From contig SCVI01000041.1 of assembly GCA_004296925.1 (NCBI GenBank), positions 1-13,178 on the forward strand: a stretch of DNA of 13,178 nucleotides, read 5' to 3'. This DNA is from Patescibacteria group bacterium. Its GTDB lineage: Bacteria > Patescibacteriota > Minisyncoccia > Phycocordibacterales > Phycocordibacteraceae. Below the pieces are notes generated by a model. The model saw only the letters and a list, made by a program, of their open reading frames with translations, had not been told where the DNA came from and searched no databases. Each line of letters begins with the position of its first letter. Within the stretch, counting starts at the first letter, position 1. Shown piece after piece: positions 1-7,689 of the stretch. The position numbers and the translations under genes were made by a program.

Positions 1-270
1 CAACACAAGGTTGATTTGGATAAAGACACACGTTGTTACATAACCTCACAAAATCACGGGTTTGCAATTGATAGAAAAACGCTTCCGAAAGAATGGAAGG
101 TGTGGTTTGAAAATGCGAATGATGAGTCGGTCGAGGGCATAAAGCATACAAAGAAACCTTTCTCTGCTGTCCAATTTCATCCTGAGGCGCATCCTGGGCC
201 TACAGACACGGCATGGGTCTTTGATGAATTCATAGAAACAGTTAAAGCGTATAAAAAATCTCATGCCTAA
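1..270 (+). CDS. carA: Carbamoyl phosphate synthase small subunit, 3' end only
   Basis: Partial gene: the window opens in frame inside it, at codon CAA, and only the last 89 residues are present. CarA is the glutaminase subunit that feeds ammonia to CarB for carbamoyl phosphate synthesis, the first step of UMP (and arginine) synthesis. The fragment covers the end of the class I glutamine amidotransferase domain: ITSQNHGFAID, then NANDESVEGIKH, then QFHPEAHPGP, which carries the His and Glu of the Cys-His-Glu triad. The nucleophile Cys lies upstream, outside the window. The NAND...EGI wording resembles the eukaryotic CAD and Bacteroidetes type more than the E. coli type (from memory of those sequences). 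The stop overlaps the carB start by 8 bases, so the two subunits are translationally coupled. Confidence 0.95.
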   Translation, partial: QHKVDLDKDTRCYITSQNHGFAIDRKTLPKEWKVWFENANDESVEGIKHTKKPFSAVQFHPEAHPGPTDTAWVFDEFIETVKAYKKSHA

Positions 271-3200
271 GAAACCTAAGAAAGTATTAATACTCGGCTC
301 TGGCGGTTTGCGAATTGGGCAAGCAGGCGAGTTTGATTACTCTGGATCTCAGGCGATTAAAGCACTCAAGGAAGAGGGAATTAAAACGGTTCTCATGAAC
401 CCAAATATTGCAACGGTGCAAACAGACAAAGGATTGGCAGATTCGGTTTATTTTTTACCGCTCACCGAACACTTTGCAACTGAGGTTATAAAAAAAGAAA
501 AACCAGATGCGGTACTTTTAGGATTTGGTGGTCAAACAGCGCTGAATCTCGGACTCACGCTTGAAAAAAGTGGAGTGTTTAAAAAGTACAACGTAGAAGT
601 ATTAGGAACTCCGGTTTCAGTAATTAGGGACACAGAAGATAGAGACCTTTTCATAAAACGACTTGCCGAAATTGGTGTAGTTACTGCCAGAAGTGTTGCT
701 GCTGAAAACATGAATGATGCGGTGAAGGCAGCTGCAATGTTGAAATACCCAGTCATGATTCGAATGGGCTTTACGCTTGGCGGCGAAGGTTCTGGGCTAG
801 TAAGAAATGAAAAGGAATTGAGGACGAGACTTTCCGAAGCATTCCATAGAAGTCCGCAGGTATTGATTGAAGAATATCTTAAAGGTTGGAAAGAAGTTGA
901 GTATGAGGTGGTTCGTGATGCATATGATAACTGCATCGTGGTCTGCAACATGGAAAATATTGATCCCATGGGAGTGCATACAGGAGAATCTATAGTGGTT
1001 GCACCATCGCAAACCCTCACGAACGAGGAATATCATTCGCTTCGAGAAGTTGCCATCCGCACCATTCGACACTTAGGAGTTGTTGGTGAGTGCAATATTC
1101 AATATGCGCTTAATCCAGTTACGAGTGAGTACCGAGTGATTGAAGTAAATGCTCGTCTCTCGCGCTCTTCAGCACTTGCTTCAAAAGCTACAGGATATCC
1201 TCTTGCATTTATCGCCGCGAAACTTTCTCTTGGTCACTCTCTCTTGTCGCTTAGGAATGCAGTGACTAAAAAAACAATTGCATGTTTTGAACCAGCACTC
1301 GACTACCTTGTACTTAAGATGCCCCGATGGGATTTGAATAAGTTTGATAGCGCGGTTACTTCAATTGGTACCGAAATGAAGTCAGTGGGTGAGGTGATGG
1401 CGATTGGGCGCTCTTTTGAAGAAGTGCTTCAAAAGGCAATTCGCATGCTGATGATTGGTGCGAACGGCTTTACCGCAAATCGGTCGGAACTATTTTCGAT
1501 TGAGAACTTTCGTAAAGAAATTGAAGATCCAACTACGAGACGTATTTTTGCGGTAGCAGAAGCTCTCCATAAAGGTGTTTCGGTGGATGAGATTCACAAA
1601 CTCTCTGGTATCACTGTCTGGTTTTTGGACAAGATGCAACACATCATTGAGTTAGAAAAACAAATTAAAAAAGAGACGTTGACTAAAGCGCTCATGTTGA
1701 AAGCGAAGCAAGCTGGTTTTTCTGACAAGCAGTTAGGCCTTATTACTGGGAACACAGAAGCCAAAGTGAGAGCGGATCGTATAAAAAAAGGAATACTTCC
1801 TTCAATAAAACAAATCGATACATTAGCAGGCGAATTTCCTGCTGAAACAAATTATTTATATGTCACATATCACGGAACAGAGAATGATGTGTCGCCTTCA
1901 AAGAAAGGAATTGCGGTCTTAGGAAGCGGACCATACTCTATTGGTTCATCAGTGGAGTTTGATTGGTCGAGTGTACAGACATTAAAGACACTCCAGAGTG
2001 AAGGTAAGGAGACGATCATGATTAACTACAATCCTGAGACAGTCTCTACCGACTATGACGTATCTGACCGTTTGTATTTTGAAGAGCTTTCATTTGAGAG
2101 AGTGCTCGACATTATTGAATTTGAAAAAATTAAAGGGGTTGTTATTTCAACTGGTGGTCAGGTTTCCAACAATCTCGCTCTCCCGCTCCACCGAGCTGGC
2201 GTAAAAATTTTAGGCACAAGTCCTGAGGATATAGACAGAGCTGAGGATAGACACACATTTTCAAAATTGCTGGATAAGCTTCACATTGATCAACCTGCGT
2301 GGGCAGAACTTACAACCAAAAAAGCTGCAGGTGTTGCTGCTAAAAAATTAGGATATCCCGTTCTGGTGCGTCCTTCATATGTGCTTTCTGGCTCGGCGAT
2401 GGCTATCGCGTCTGATGAAGTATCGCTCATGCGTTTTCTTGAGCGAGCCGCTGATGTTTCCAATGAACACCCAATAGTAATTTCAAAGTTTATTGAAAAT
2501 GCGCGCGAAATAGAAATTGATGGCGTGGCTTCAAAAGGGAAGTTAGAAATTTATGCAATTACTGAACACGTAGAAAACGCAGGCACACACTCAGGCGATG
2601 CGACGGTAGTACTTCCGCCACAACGAACATACTTGGAAACTATTCGTCGCGCAAAGCGCATCGCAAAGCAGGTGGTAAAAGAGTTAAAAATAACTGGTCC
2701 GTTTAACATTCAGTTTTTGGCAAAAGATAATAAGTTGCAGGTTATTGAAACCAACGTTCGCGCATCACGAAGCTTCCCATTTGTTTCAAAGGTTACTGGC
2801 TACAATTTTATTGAGTTAGCCACAAAAGCAATTTTAGGACACGACATTAGCGGGCACTACCAAACATTGGAGCTTGATTATGTTGCCGTTAAATCGCCTC
2901 AGTTCTCATATAACCGCATTAAAGGAGCTGATCCACTAGGATACGTAGAAATGGCCTCTACGGGCGAGGTGGCTGCGTTTGGTGACTCGTATCCTGAAGC
3001 GCTTCTTAAGTCCATGATGTCAGCGGGGTTTCGAATGCCTAAGCCCCGACGCTTGCAGAACAAGGTCGGGGTCTCGACTGTCACGTCGGGAAATATTTTG
3101 TTATCGCTTGGCGGTGAAGAAAATAAGGTGAAGTTGCTACCTGCGATAGAAAAATTGAACCAACTTGGATATACGTTTTATGCAACCGAGCATACTGCAG

Positions 3201-3514
3201 AGTTTTTGAAAACTCACGGCATAGCGTCGAGCGTGGTACATAAAATTAAAACTGGAAAGAAAGAAAACGTAGGTACGCTACTTGATTCAGGAAAACTTGA
3301 TCTCATCATCAATCTGGCAACACGTGGCATGGTTCGAGAAAAAAATGGTAACGAACCATCTGACGGGTTTATTATTCGACGCAAAGCGGTAGATTTAAAC
3401 ATTCCTCTTATTACAAACCGTCAGTTGGCAGAGGCATTCGCTTTCGCTATTTCCGAAGTAGGCAAGAAAGGTCTCGAGTCAAACGCATGGGATACTTATA
3501 AAAAAGATTTATAA
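263..3514 (+). CDS. carB: Carbamoyl phosphate synthase large subunit
   Basis: Makes carbamoyl phosphate from bicarbonate, two ATP and ammonia channelled from CarA. At 1083 residues it is full length for the family. The duplicated architecture is visible. The carboxyphosphate half starts with LGSGGLRIGQAGEFDYSGSQ (residues 11-30) and includes GWKEVEYEVVRD and EVNARLSRSSALASKATGYP. A linker domain spans roughly 400-545. The carbamoyl-phosphate half begins LGSGPYSIGSSVEFDWSSVQ near 552 and includes ETNVRASRSFPFVSKVTGYN. An MGS-like allosteric domain runs from about 940 to the end. Motifs such as MENIDPMGVHTGESIVVAPSQ and the linker wording GFSDKQ...VKQIDTLAGEFPAETNYLY closely match the CPSase of animal CAD. 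The ATG overlaps carA by 8 bases without a clear Shine-Dalgarno, fitting coupled translation. No in-frame disruption is seen. Confidence 0.98.
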   Translation: MPKKPKKVLILGSGGLRIGQAGEFDYSGSQAIKALKEEGIKTVLMNPNIATVQTDKGLADSVYFLPLTEHFATEVIKKEKPDAVLLGFGGQTALNLGLTLEKSGVFKKYNVEVLGTPVSVIRDTEDRDLFIKRLAEIGVVTARSVAAENMNDAVKAAAMLKYPVMIRMGFTLGGEGSGLVRNEKELRTRLSEAFHRSPQVLIEEYLKGWKEVEYEVVRDAYDNCIVVCNMENIDPMGVHTGESIVVAPSQTLTNEEYHSLREVAIRTIRHLGVVGECNIQYALNPVTSEYRVIEVNARLSRSSALASKATGYPLAFIAAKLSLGHSLLSLRNAVTKKTIACFEPALDYLVLKMPRWDLNKFDSAVTSIGTEMKSVGEVMAIGRSFEEVLQKAIRMLMIGANGFTANRSELFSIENFRKEIEDPTTRRIFAVAEALHKGVSVDEIHKLSGITVWFLDKMQHIIELEKQIKKETLTKALMLKAKQAGFSDKQLGLITGNTEAKVRADRIKKGILPSIKQIDTLAGEFPAETNYLYVTYHGTENDVSPSKKGIAVLGSGPYSIGSSVEFDWSSVQTLKTLQSEGKETIMINYNPETVSTDYDVSDRLYFEELSFERVLDIIEFEKIKGVVISTGGQVSNNLALPLHRAGVKILGTSPEDIDRAEDRHTFSKLLDKLHIDQPAWAELTTKKAAGVAAKKLGYPVLVRPSYVLSGSAMAIASDEVSLMRFLERAADVSNEHPIVISKFIENAREIEIDGVASKGKLEIYAITEHVENAGTHSGDATVVLPPQRTYLETIRRAKRIAKQVVKELKITGPFNIQFLAKDNKLQVIETNVRASRSFPFVSKVTGYNFIELATKAILGHDISGHYQTLELDYVAVKSPQFSYNRIKGADPLGYVEMASTGEVAAFGDSYPEALLKSMMSAGFRMPKPRRLQNKVGVSTVTSGNILLSLGGEENKVKLLPAIEKLNQLGYTFYATEHTAEFLKTHGIASSVVHKIKTGKKENVGTLLDSGKLDLIINLATRGMVREKNGNEPSDGFIIRRKAVDLNIPLITNRQLAEAFAFAISEVGKKGLESNAWDTYKKDL

Positions 3515-3517
3515 TAT

Positions 3518-3522
3518 GGAGG
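3518..3522 (+). promoter_or_regulatory. Shine-Dalgarno site of pyrE
   Basis: Perfect GGAGG ending 5 nt before the ATG at 3528. It decides the pyrE start against the upstream in-frame ATG at 3516, and stands out because neighbouring genes have no comparable site. Confidence 0.85.
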
Positions 3523-3527
3523 ACGTA

Positions 3528-4139
3528 ATGCAAATATTGAAAGACGCAAGCGCAATTGTTGAAGGGCACTTCATTGGTGCATCAGGAAGACATCTTCCTG
3601 TATATATCAACAAAGATGCATGGCTACTTCATACACAGTTAGTATCCAGAATTTGTAGAAGTCTTGCGGAGATTAATAAAGATTTGAATATTGATGTCGT
3701 AGTCGGGCCCGCCGTTGGTGGTGTTGTTATTTCACAATGGACAGCATTCCATCTTTCAGAAATAACCGGAAAAGAGGTCTTGAGTGTTTTCACTGAAAAA
3801 ACCCCCGAAGGCGGACAGGTACTAAAACGAAATTATGACAAAGTAGTGAGCGGAAAACGAATACTTGCTGTGGAGGATACGGTAACTACAGGAGGGTCGG
3901 TGAGAAAAACTATTGATGCAATTAATTCCGCGGGCGGAAACATTGTTCAGCTCTCACTCATTGTGAACAGAAATCCAAAAGAGGTGACTGCTGATACATT
4001 TGGCATGCCAGTAAATGCACTCGCAGAAATAGATATGGAAAGTTATGATGAATCAGAAGTGCCTGAATGGTTGAAAGCAATTCCTATTAACACAACGTAC
4101 GGACATGGAGCCAAGTATTTAAAAGAACACGCACAATAA
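3528..4139 (+). CDS. pyrE: Orotate phosphoribosyltransferase
   Basis: Joins orotate to PRPP to give OMP, the fifth step of UMP synthesis. Seen: an N-terminal VEGHFIGASGRHLPVYINKD segment typical of PyrE, the VVVGPAVGGV loop, and the type I phosphoribosyltransferase PRPP motif LAVEDTVTTGGS (residues about 113-124). Length is 203 residues, normal for the family. An in-frame ATG at 3516 would add four residues (MEDV), but that ATG lies against a perfect GGAGG at 3518-3522, placed 5 nt before the ATG at 3528. GGAGG is therefore the ribosome binding site and 3528 the better start. It is the only gene here with a strong Shine-Dalgarno, and also the only one in the carA-pyrB run not overlapping or abutting its upstream neighbour. 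Confidence 0.95.
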   Translation: MQILKDASAIVEGHFIGASGRHLPVYINKDAWLLHTQLVSRICRSLAEINKDLNIDVVVGPAVGGVVISQWTAFHLSEITGKEVLSVFTEKTPEGGQVLKRNYDKVVSGKRILAVEDTVTTGGSVRKTIDAINSAGGNIVQLSLIVNRNPKEVTADTFGMPVNALAEIDMESYDESEVPEWLKAIPINTTYGHGAKYLKEHAQ

Positions 4140-4140
4140 T

Positions 4141-5301
4141 ATGTCGAACGAGCCTTTGTACGACCAAGCGAGTGAGGGAAATGAACAGACATCGTCTGAA
4201 CATTTCCGAGCGAGCGCTGGACGAAAAAACTCATCCGTTAGTTTTTATAATCCAACCAAGTCGTACGAAGAAAATTACGCCTCAGGTCCTTTCGGCATGT
4301 TTGCTGATGGAAATGTATATGAAGAAAAAGGTGAGCCAATGCATGAAGTGTTTGGACACAAGGTCTACACGCCATTTGGAATTCCTGCTGGTCCACTACT
4401 AAATAGCAACTTCATGAAAGGAGCGTTTGATAAAGGCTATGATATTGCTGTCTATAAAACAGTTCGAAGCGGTACGTACCCATGCCACCCATTCCCAAAT
4501 GTTCTTGCTGTACATCCAGGGGAACACCTCACTCTAGAGCGCGCACAAGCTGAAGCACTTGTCGCGGATGTGAATTATACGGAGCCAATTTCGATAACAA
4601 ACTCTTTCGGTGTTCCTTCAAAAGAAGTTTCTGTTTGGCAGGATGATTTTAAGACTGCAATGCAGTACGAAAAGAAAGGTCAGCTTGCAATTCTTTCTTT
4701 CATGGGCACGGTACGGGAAGGGCAGTCGCAAAATGAATTTATAGATGATTATATTCTTGCAGGAAAGCAAGCAGGAGAAACTGGTGCGAAGGCACTCGAG
4801 GTAAATCTTTCATGTCCAAACATTGGTAACGAAGGATTAGTTTGTTACAACTTAGATGTTACGGAAAAGGTGTGTGAAGGTTTACGTTCAGTTATTGGCT
4901 CTACACCACTTATATTGAAAGTTGGATATTACAAAAACAATGAGGACGTTATTCGTCTAGCTGAAATCGCTGAAAAGTATGCAAACGGTGTATCTGCCAT
5001 CAACACGGTGCAGGCAACCATTGTAGATGAAAAAGGTGAGCAGGCACTCCCAGGGCCAAATCGTTCACGCTCAGGTGTGTGTGGTGCGTCCATTAAGTGG
5101 GCAGGGCTCGAGATGGTACAGCGTCTTAAAAGTGCGCGTGATGCTGGCGGATTCACATTTAAAATTTGTGGTGTTGGTGGAGTTACTACTCCCGCTGACT
5201 ACACTGAGTACCTCCGCGCTGGGGCTGATATTGTCATGAGTGCAACGGGAGCTATGTGGAACAGCGATTTAGCCGTTGAGGTTAAACAATCAACACTATG
5301 A
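4141..5301 (+). CDS. pyrD: Dihydroorotate dehydrogenase, class 1-like
   Basis: Oxidises dihydroorotate to orotate with an FMN cofactor. The barrel shows VYKTVRSG (Lys106, FMN contact), ITNSFGVPS (Asn154, orotate contact), EVNLSCPN with the class 1 catalytic Cys at 225, LKVGYY (Lys260), SAINTV (Asn288), and CGVGGVTTPADYTEYLRAGAD, the phosphate-binding end. A Cys rather than Ser in the LSCPN loop places it with soluble class 1 enzymes. No PyrK-type iron-sulphur partner is in the window, so the electron acceptor is unknown. At 386 residues it is longer than typical class 1A enzymes (about 310) because of an N-terminal part: about 35 residues of polar, low-complexity look followed by YNPTKSYEENYASGPFGMFADG. 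The start is one base after the pyrE stop. No signal peptide or membrane segment is evident. Residue roles are assigned by alignment from memory with Lactococcus PyrDA. Confidence 0.93.
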   Translation: MSNEPLYDQASEGNEQTSSEHFRASAGRKNSSVSFYNPTKSYEENYASGPFGMFADGNVYEEKGEPMHEVFGHKVYTPFGIPAGPLLNSNFMKGAFDKGYDIAVYKTVRSGTYPCHPFPNVLAVHPGEHLTLERAQAEALVADVNYTEPISITNSFGVPSKEVSVWQDDFKTAMQYEKKGQLAILSFMGTVREGQSQNEFIDDYILAGKQAGETGAKALEVNLSCPNIGNEGLVCYNLDVTEKVCEGLRSVIGSTPLILKVGYYKNNEDVIRLAEIAEKYANGVSAINTVQATIVDEKGEQALPGPNRSRSGVCGASIKWAGLEMVQRLKSARDAGGFTFKICGVGGVTTPADYTEYLRAGADIVMSATGAMWNSDLAVEVKQSTL

Positions 5302-6203
5302 ATATAAAACACGTAATAGAGTCTCAGCAGTTTTCTCGTGAAGATTTGGAAGGACTTTTTGCACTCGCCACGTCTCTTGAAGGGAAACGCACCAAAGATT
5401 TGGACGGAAAAATAATGGCAGCGCTCTTTTACGAACCCTCTACTAGAACGCGTCTTAGCTTTGAATCAGCAATGGAAAGACTTGGTGGAAATGTTATTTC
5501 TACGGAGAACGCCAAAGAGTTTTCGTCGGCAGCAAAGGGCGAAACACTTGAAGACACTATTCGCATGATGCATCACTATGCGGACGCAATTGTCTTACGA
5601 CATTATGAAAAGGGGGCGTCGGAAAGGGCGTCAAAAGTTTCCAGTGTTCCAATTATTAATGCAGGAGACGGCGCGGGCCAACACCCCACACAGGGGTTAC
5701 TCGATTTGTATACCATTCAACGAGAGCTTGGAAGTATTGATGAAGCGCACGTAACTATGGTTGGAGATTTGAAAAACGGTCGCACGGTGCGTTCGCTTTC
5801 GTATCTACTTGGAAAATATAAAGACGTCACAGTGTCATTTGTAGCACCCGAAGCTTTACGAATAGGAGATGACATTAAAGAATATTTGTCTGCACATAAT
5901 GCTACCTTCACGGAAACTGATAATTTGGAATCGGTACTATCTATTTCAGACGTAATATATATGACTCGTGTGCAGAAGGAGAGATTCCAAGATCCTGAGG
6001 AATATGAACGATTGAAAGGGAGCTATATTTTTACAAGAGAAATGGCTGACAGAATGAAGGAGTCATCCATTATTATGCATCCGCTTCCTCGTGTTGATGA
6101 AATCCAACCAGAGGTAGATGATTCACCACACGCCGCTTACTTTAAACAAGCGTCTTACGGAGTATTGGTGCGAATGGCGCTTTTGAAAACTCTCCTAGGA
6201 TAG
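5298..6203 (+). CDS. pyrB: Aspartate carbamoyltransferase catalytic subunit
   Basis: Transfers the carbamoyl group from carbamoyl phosphate to aspartate. Length is 301 residues, normal for the catalytic chain. Active-site elements are intact: FYEPSTRTRLSFE (44-56, carbamoyl phosphate loop), the SSAAKGETLEDT loop with Lys80, LRHYE (Arg101), GAGQHPTQGLLD (His129), GDLKNGRTVRS (Arg162), TRVQKERF (Arg224) and HPLPRVDEI (261-269). Aspartate rather than ornithine carbamoyltransferase is supported by TRVQKERF, HPLPRVDEI and the pyr context. No pyrI regulatory subunit gene is present. The ATG overlaps the pyrD stop as ATGA, indicating coupled translation. It is convergent with pyrC, with the 3' ends overlapping by 9 bases and no space for a separate terminator. 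Confidence 0.97.
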   Translation: MNIKHVIESQQFSREDLEGLFALATSLEGKRTKDLDGKIMAALFYEPSTRTRLSFESAMERLGGNVISTENAKEFSSAAKGETLEDTIRMMHHYADAIVLRHYEKGASERASKVSSVPIINAGDGAGQHPTQGLLDLYTIQRELGSIDEAHVTMVGDLKNGRTVRSLSYLLGKYKDVTVSFVAPEALRIGDDIKEYLSAHNATFTETDNLESVLSISDVIYMTRVQKERFQDPEEYERLKGSYIFTREMADRMKESSIIMHPLPRVDEIQPEVDDSPHAAYFKQASYGVLVRMALLKTLLG

Positions 6204-7265
6204 TTTCCAGTTAATGACGAGACGCTTTGTTGCGTCATCATCGAAGCCAAATGGTCGAATGGAGTCACCGTTTGAAACGGAAACGTCTGAGGCGATAGTC
6301 CATGGACTCTTAGTAAGCGTAATCATTTTATCGTTAGGTTGGAGCCCGTAAAATCGTGGGCCGTTGAGAGATGTAAATGCTTCAAGGTTTTCGAGCTTTC
6401 CCATCTCTTCGAATACTTGTGTGTAGAGCTCGAGCGCTGATGGAATTGAAAAAATACCTGCTGCTGGCGGGTCCTTTTCTTTCGAAGTCGTTGGATGCGG
6501 TGCTGAGTCCGTTCCGAGGAAAAAGTGCGGTGAACCAGAAGTAACGGCCTCTCTTAAAGCTTTCTGATTCTCCTCACTCTTTATAACTGGCATGCAGTGG
6601 TGATATTGAGGAGCGCTACTTTTCTCGACCACACTTTTGTTCTCTACAAGGTGGTGAATGGTGATAGTTGAGCCCAAAAAATTACTGTTCGCGTCTTGCA
6701 CGAATTGAATAGCGTCTTTTGTGGTAGCGTGTTCCAAAACAATTTTAAGCTCAGGAAAATCCGAACGGAGTTTTGGGAGCGTTGTATCTAAAAAAACTTT
6801 TTCTCTATCATACGGGTCAATAACGTTTCCGTTCAAATCTTTCAATGATTCGCCGTGTAGAAGGATAGGCATGCCGACTTTTTGCATTGCTTCAAATACT
6901 TTGTACACGTTCTGGATATTAGTTACTCCGTGCGTTGAGTTTGTTGTGGCTCCTGCTGGATACATTTTTACCGCTGTAGCGTGGCCATCCGTAAAACCTT
7001 TTGCAATTTCTTCAGCCGAACTATTGTCGGTGAGGTAATAGGTCATGAGAGGGGTGAAATTGGCGTTTTGAGGTAGTGCTTTCAAAATTCTCTCTCGGTA
7101 TTGAATAACGTCTTCTGTAGTAACAACTGGGTTTGGCGCAAGATTTGGCATGACAATCGCTCGTCTAAAAGCGCGAGCGGTGAGCGGAAGGACGGCTTCA
7201 AGCATGGCGCCGTCTCTAAGATGTGTGTGCCAATCGTCTGGTTTTCGAATAGTTATTGAATCCAT
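6195..7265 (-). CDS. pyrC: Dihydroorotase, PyrC (E. coli) type
   Basis: Cyclises carbamoyl-aspartate to dihydroorotate at a binuclear zinc centre. With the start chosen here it is 356 residues. Ligands are complete: RKPDDWHTHLRDG (His13, His15), VKMYPAGATTN (carboxylated Lys100), LLHGES (His137), LEHATTK (His179) and LGTDSAPH (Asp253). The NLAPN and TTNSTHGVT segments match the E. coli-type family rather than the CAD or B. subtilis type. An in-frame ATG at 7313 would add MSILPILRNASDRILE, but I prefer the ATG at 7265: the family begins just before the RKPDDW motif, and an extended -10 element (TGA then TAGAAT on the - strand) lies 7 nt upstream, so the longer form would start upstream of the promoter. 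Divergent from the zinc-ribbon gene at 7351. Confidence 0.95.
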   Translation of the reverse strand: MDSITIRKPDDWHTHLRDGAMLEAVLPLTARAFRRAIVMPNLAPNPVVTTEDVIQYRERILKALPQNANFTPLMTYYLTDNSSAEEIAKGFTDGHATAVKMYPAGATTNSTHGVTNIQNVYKVFEAMQKVGMPILLHGESLKDLNGNVIDPYDREKVFLDTTLPKLRSDFPELKIVLEHATTKDAIQFVQDANSNFLGSTITIHHLVENKSVVEKSSAPQYHHCMPVIKSEENQKALREAVTSGSPHFFLGTDSAPHPTTSKEKDPPAAGIFSIPSALELYTQVFEEMGKLENLEAFTSLNGPRFYGLQPNDKMITLTKSPWTIASDVSVSNGDSIRPFGFDDDATKRLVINWKLS

Positions 7266-7272
7266 TTCAAGT

Positions 7273-7281
7273 ATTCTATCA
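7273..7281 (-). promoter_or_regulatory. Extended -10 promoter of pyrC
   Basis: On the - strand this reads TGA followed by TAGAAT (TAGAAT complements 7273-7278), an extended -10 form with no good -35 box. Transcription is expected to start near 7266, one base before the pyrC ATG at 7265, so the mRNA would be essentially leaderless. Inferred from sequence only. Confidence 0.55.
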
Positions 7282-7306
7282 CTCGCATTACGCAAAATAG
7301 GTAAAA

Positions 7307-7334
7307 TTGACATGTATCAAAATAAGCGTAGAAT
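7307..7334 (+). promoter_or_regulatory. Sigma70-type promoter for the zinc-ribbon/ribA-like/pyrF run
   Basis: Perfect -35 TTGACA at 7307-7312, 16 nt spacer, and -10 TAGAAT at 7329-7334 (one mismatch to TATAAT). Predicted transcription start is near 7341, leaving only about 10 nt before the ATG at 7351 and no room for a normal Shine-Dalgarno. It would drive the coupled run starting at 7351. Lies within the 85-bp gap between divergent pyrC and this gene. Confidence 0.75.
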
Positions 7335-7350
7335 AATTCCTAATCTAAAA

Positions 7351-7689
7351 ATGACGTACGAACTCAAAAAAGATAAGTACTTCAGAGCGAGGGAGAACTA
7401 CGGAAAATTTATCGAGCTCATTTGTGCTGGATGTAATCAGAAAACTTTGGTGTATCAGAAAGACGGTAGTGGTAGCCTGTTTCGTTGCTACTTGAATAGG
7501 ATTTTTTGGCCTGATAAATACTCGGATCTTCAATACGACAAAACGGTCACGGAAAAAAGTGATATGCCAAATTTTGAATGTATTTCATGCGAAAGCGTTA
7601 TTGGTGTTCCGATGAAATATACAGACGAAAGATTAGCTTTTCGTTTAATACGCGGACGATTTTCTAAAAAGAACCATTCGCAAACATGA
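7351..7689 (+). CDS. Small four-cysteine zinc-ribbon protein (paralogue 1)
   Basis: I do not recognise a characterised family. The 112-residue protein has two CxxC knuckles, CAGC (25-28) and CISC (77-80), expected to bind one zinc. A conserved basic core lies between them: LVYQKDGSGSLFRCYLNRI. It is paralogous to the gene at 9815, sharing KKDxYxRARxxY, ELxCxxC, YQKDGxGxLxRxYxxR and the second CxxC. Basic residues and the ribbon would suit nucleic-acid or protein binding, but this is a guess. An upstream in-frame ATG at 7312 is discarded because it falls inside the -35 box of the promoter; 7351 gives a short leader. It overlaps the ribA-like gene as ATGA, so its product is co-translated with a nucleotide enzyme. 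Confidence 0.8.
   Translation: MTYELKKDKYFRARENYGKFIELICAGCNQKTLVYQKDGSGSLFRCYLNRIFWPDKYSDLQYDKTVTEKSDMPNFECISCESVIGVPMKYTDERLAFRLIRGRFSKKNHSQT

Noticed and set aside
532..1072. Long antisense frames within carB
   Set aside because: They are shadows of a well-conserved carB coding frame, with no independent start signals.
3516..3527. Earlier pyrE start at ATG 3516
   Set aside because: It would bury the only strong GGAGG site in coding sequence; the ATG at 3528 is correctly spaced from it.
7150..7350. Longer N-terminus for the zinc-ribbon gene
   Set aside because: The frame extends over pyrC antisense sequence and the TTGACA promoter, with no homology to the paralogue.
7351..7689. Zinc-ribbon protein as a stand-in for the ATCase regulatory subunit PyrI
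   Set aside because: PyrI zinc domains have a different cysteine pattern and an N-terminal nucleotide-binding domain; only context hints at it.
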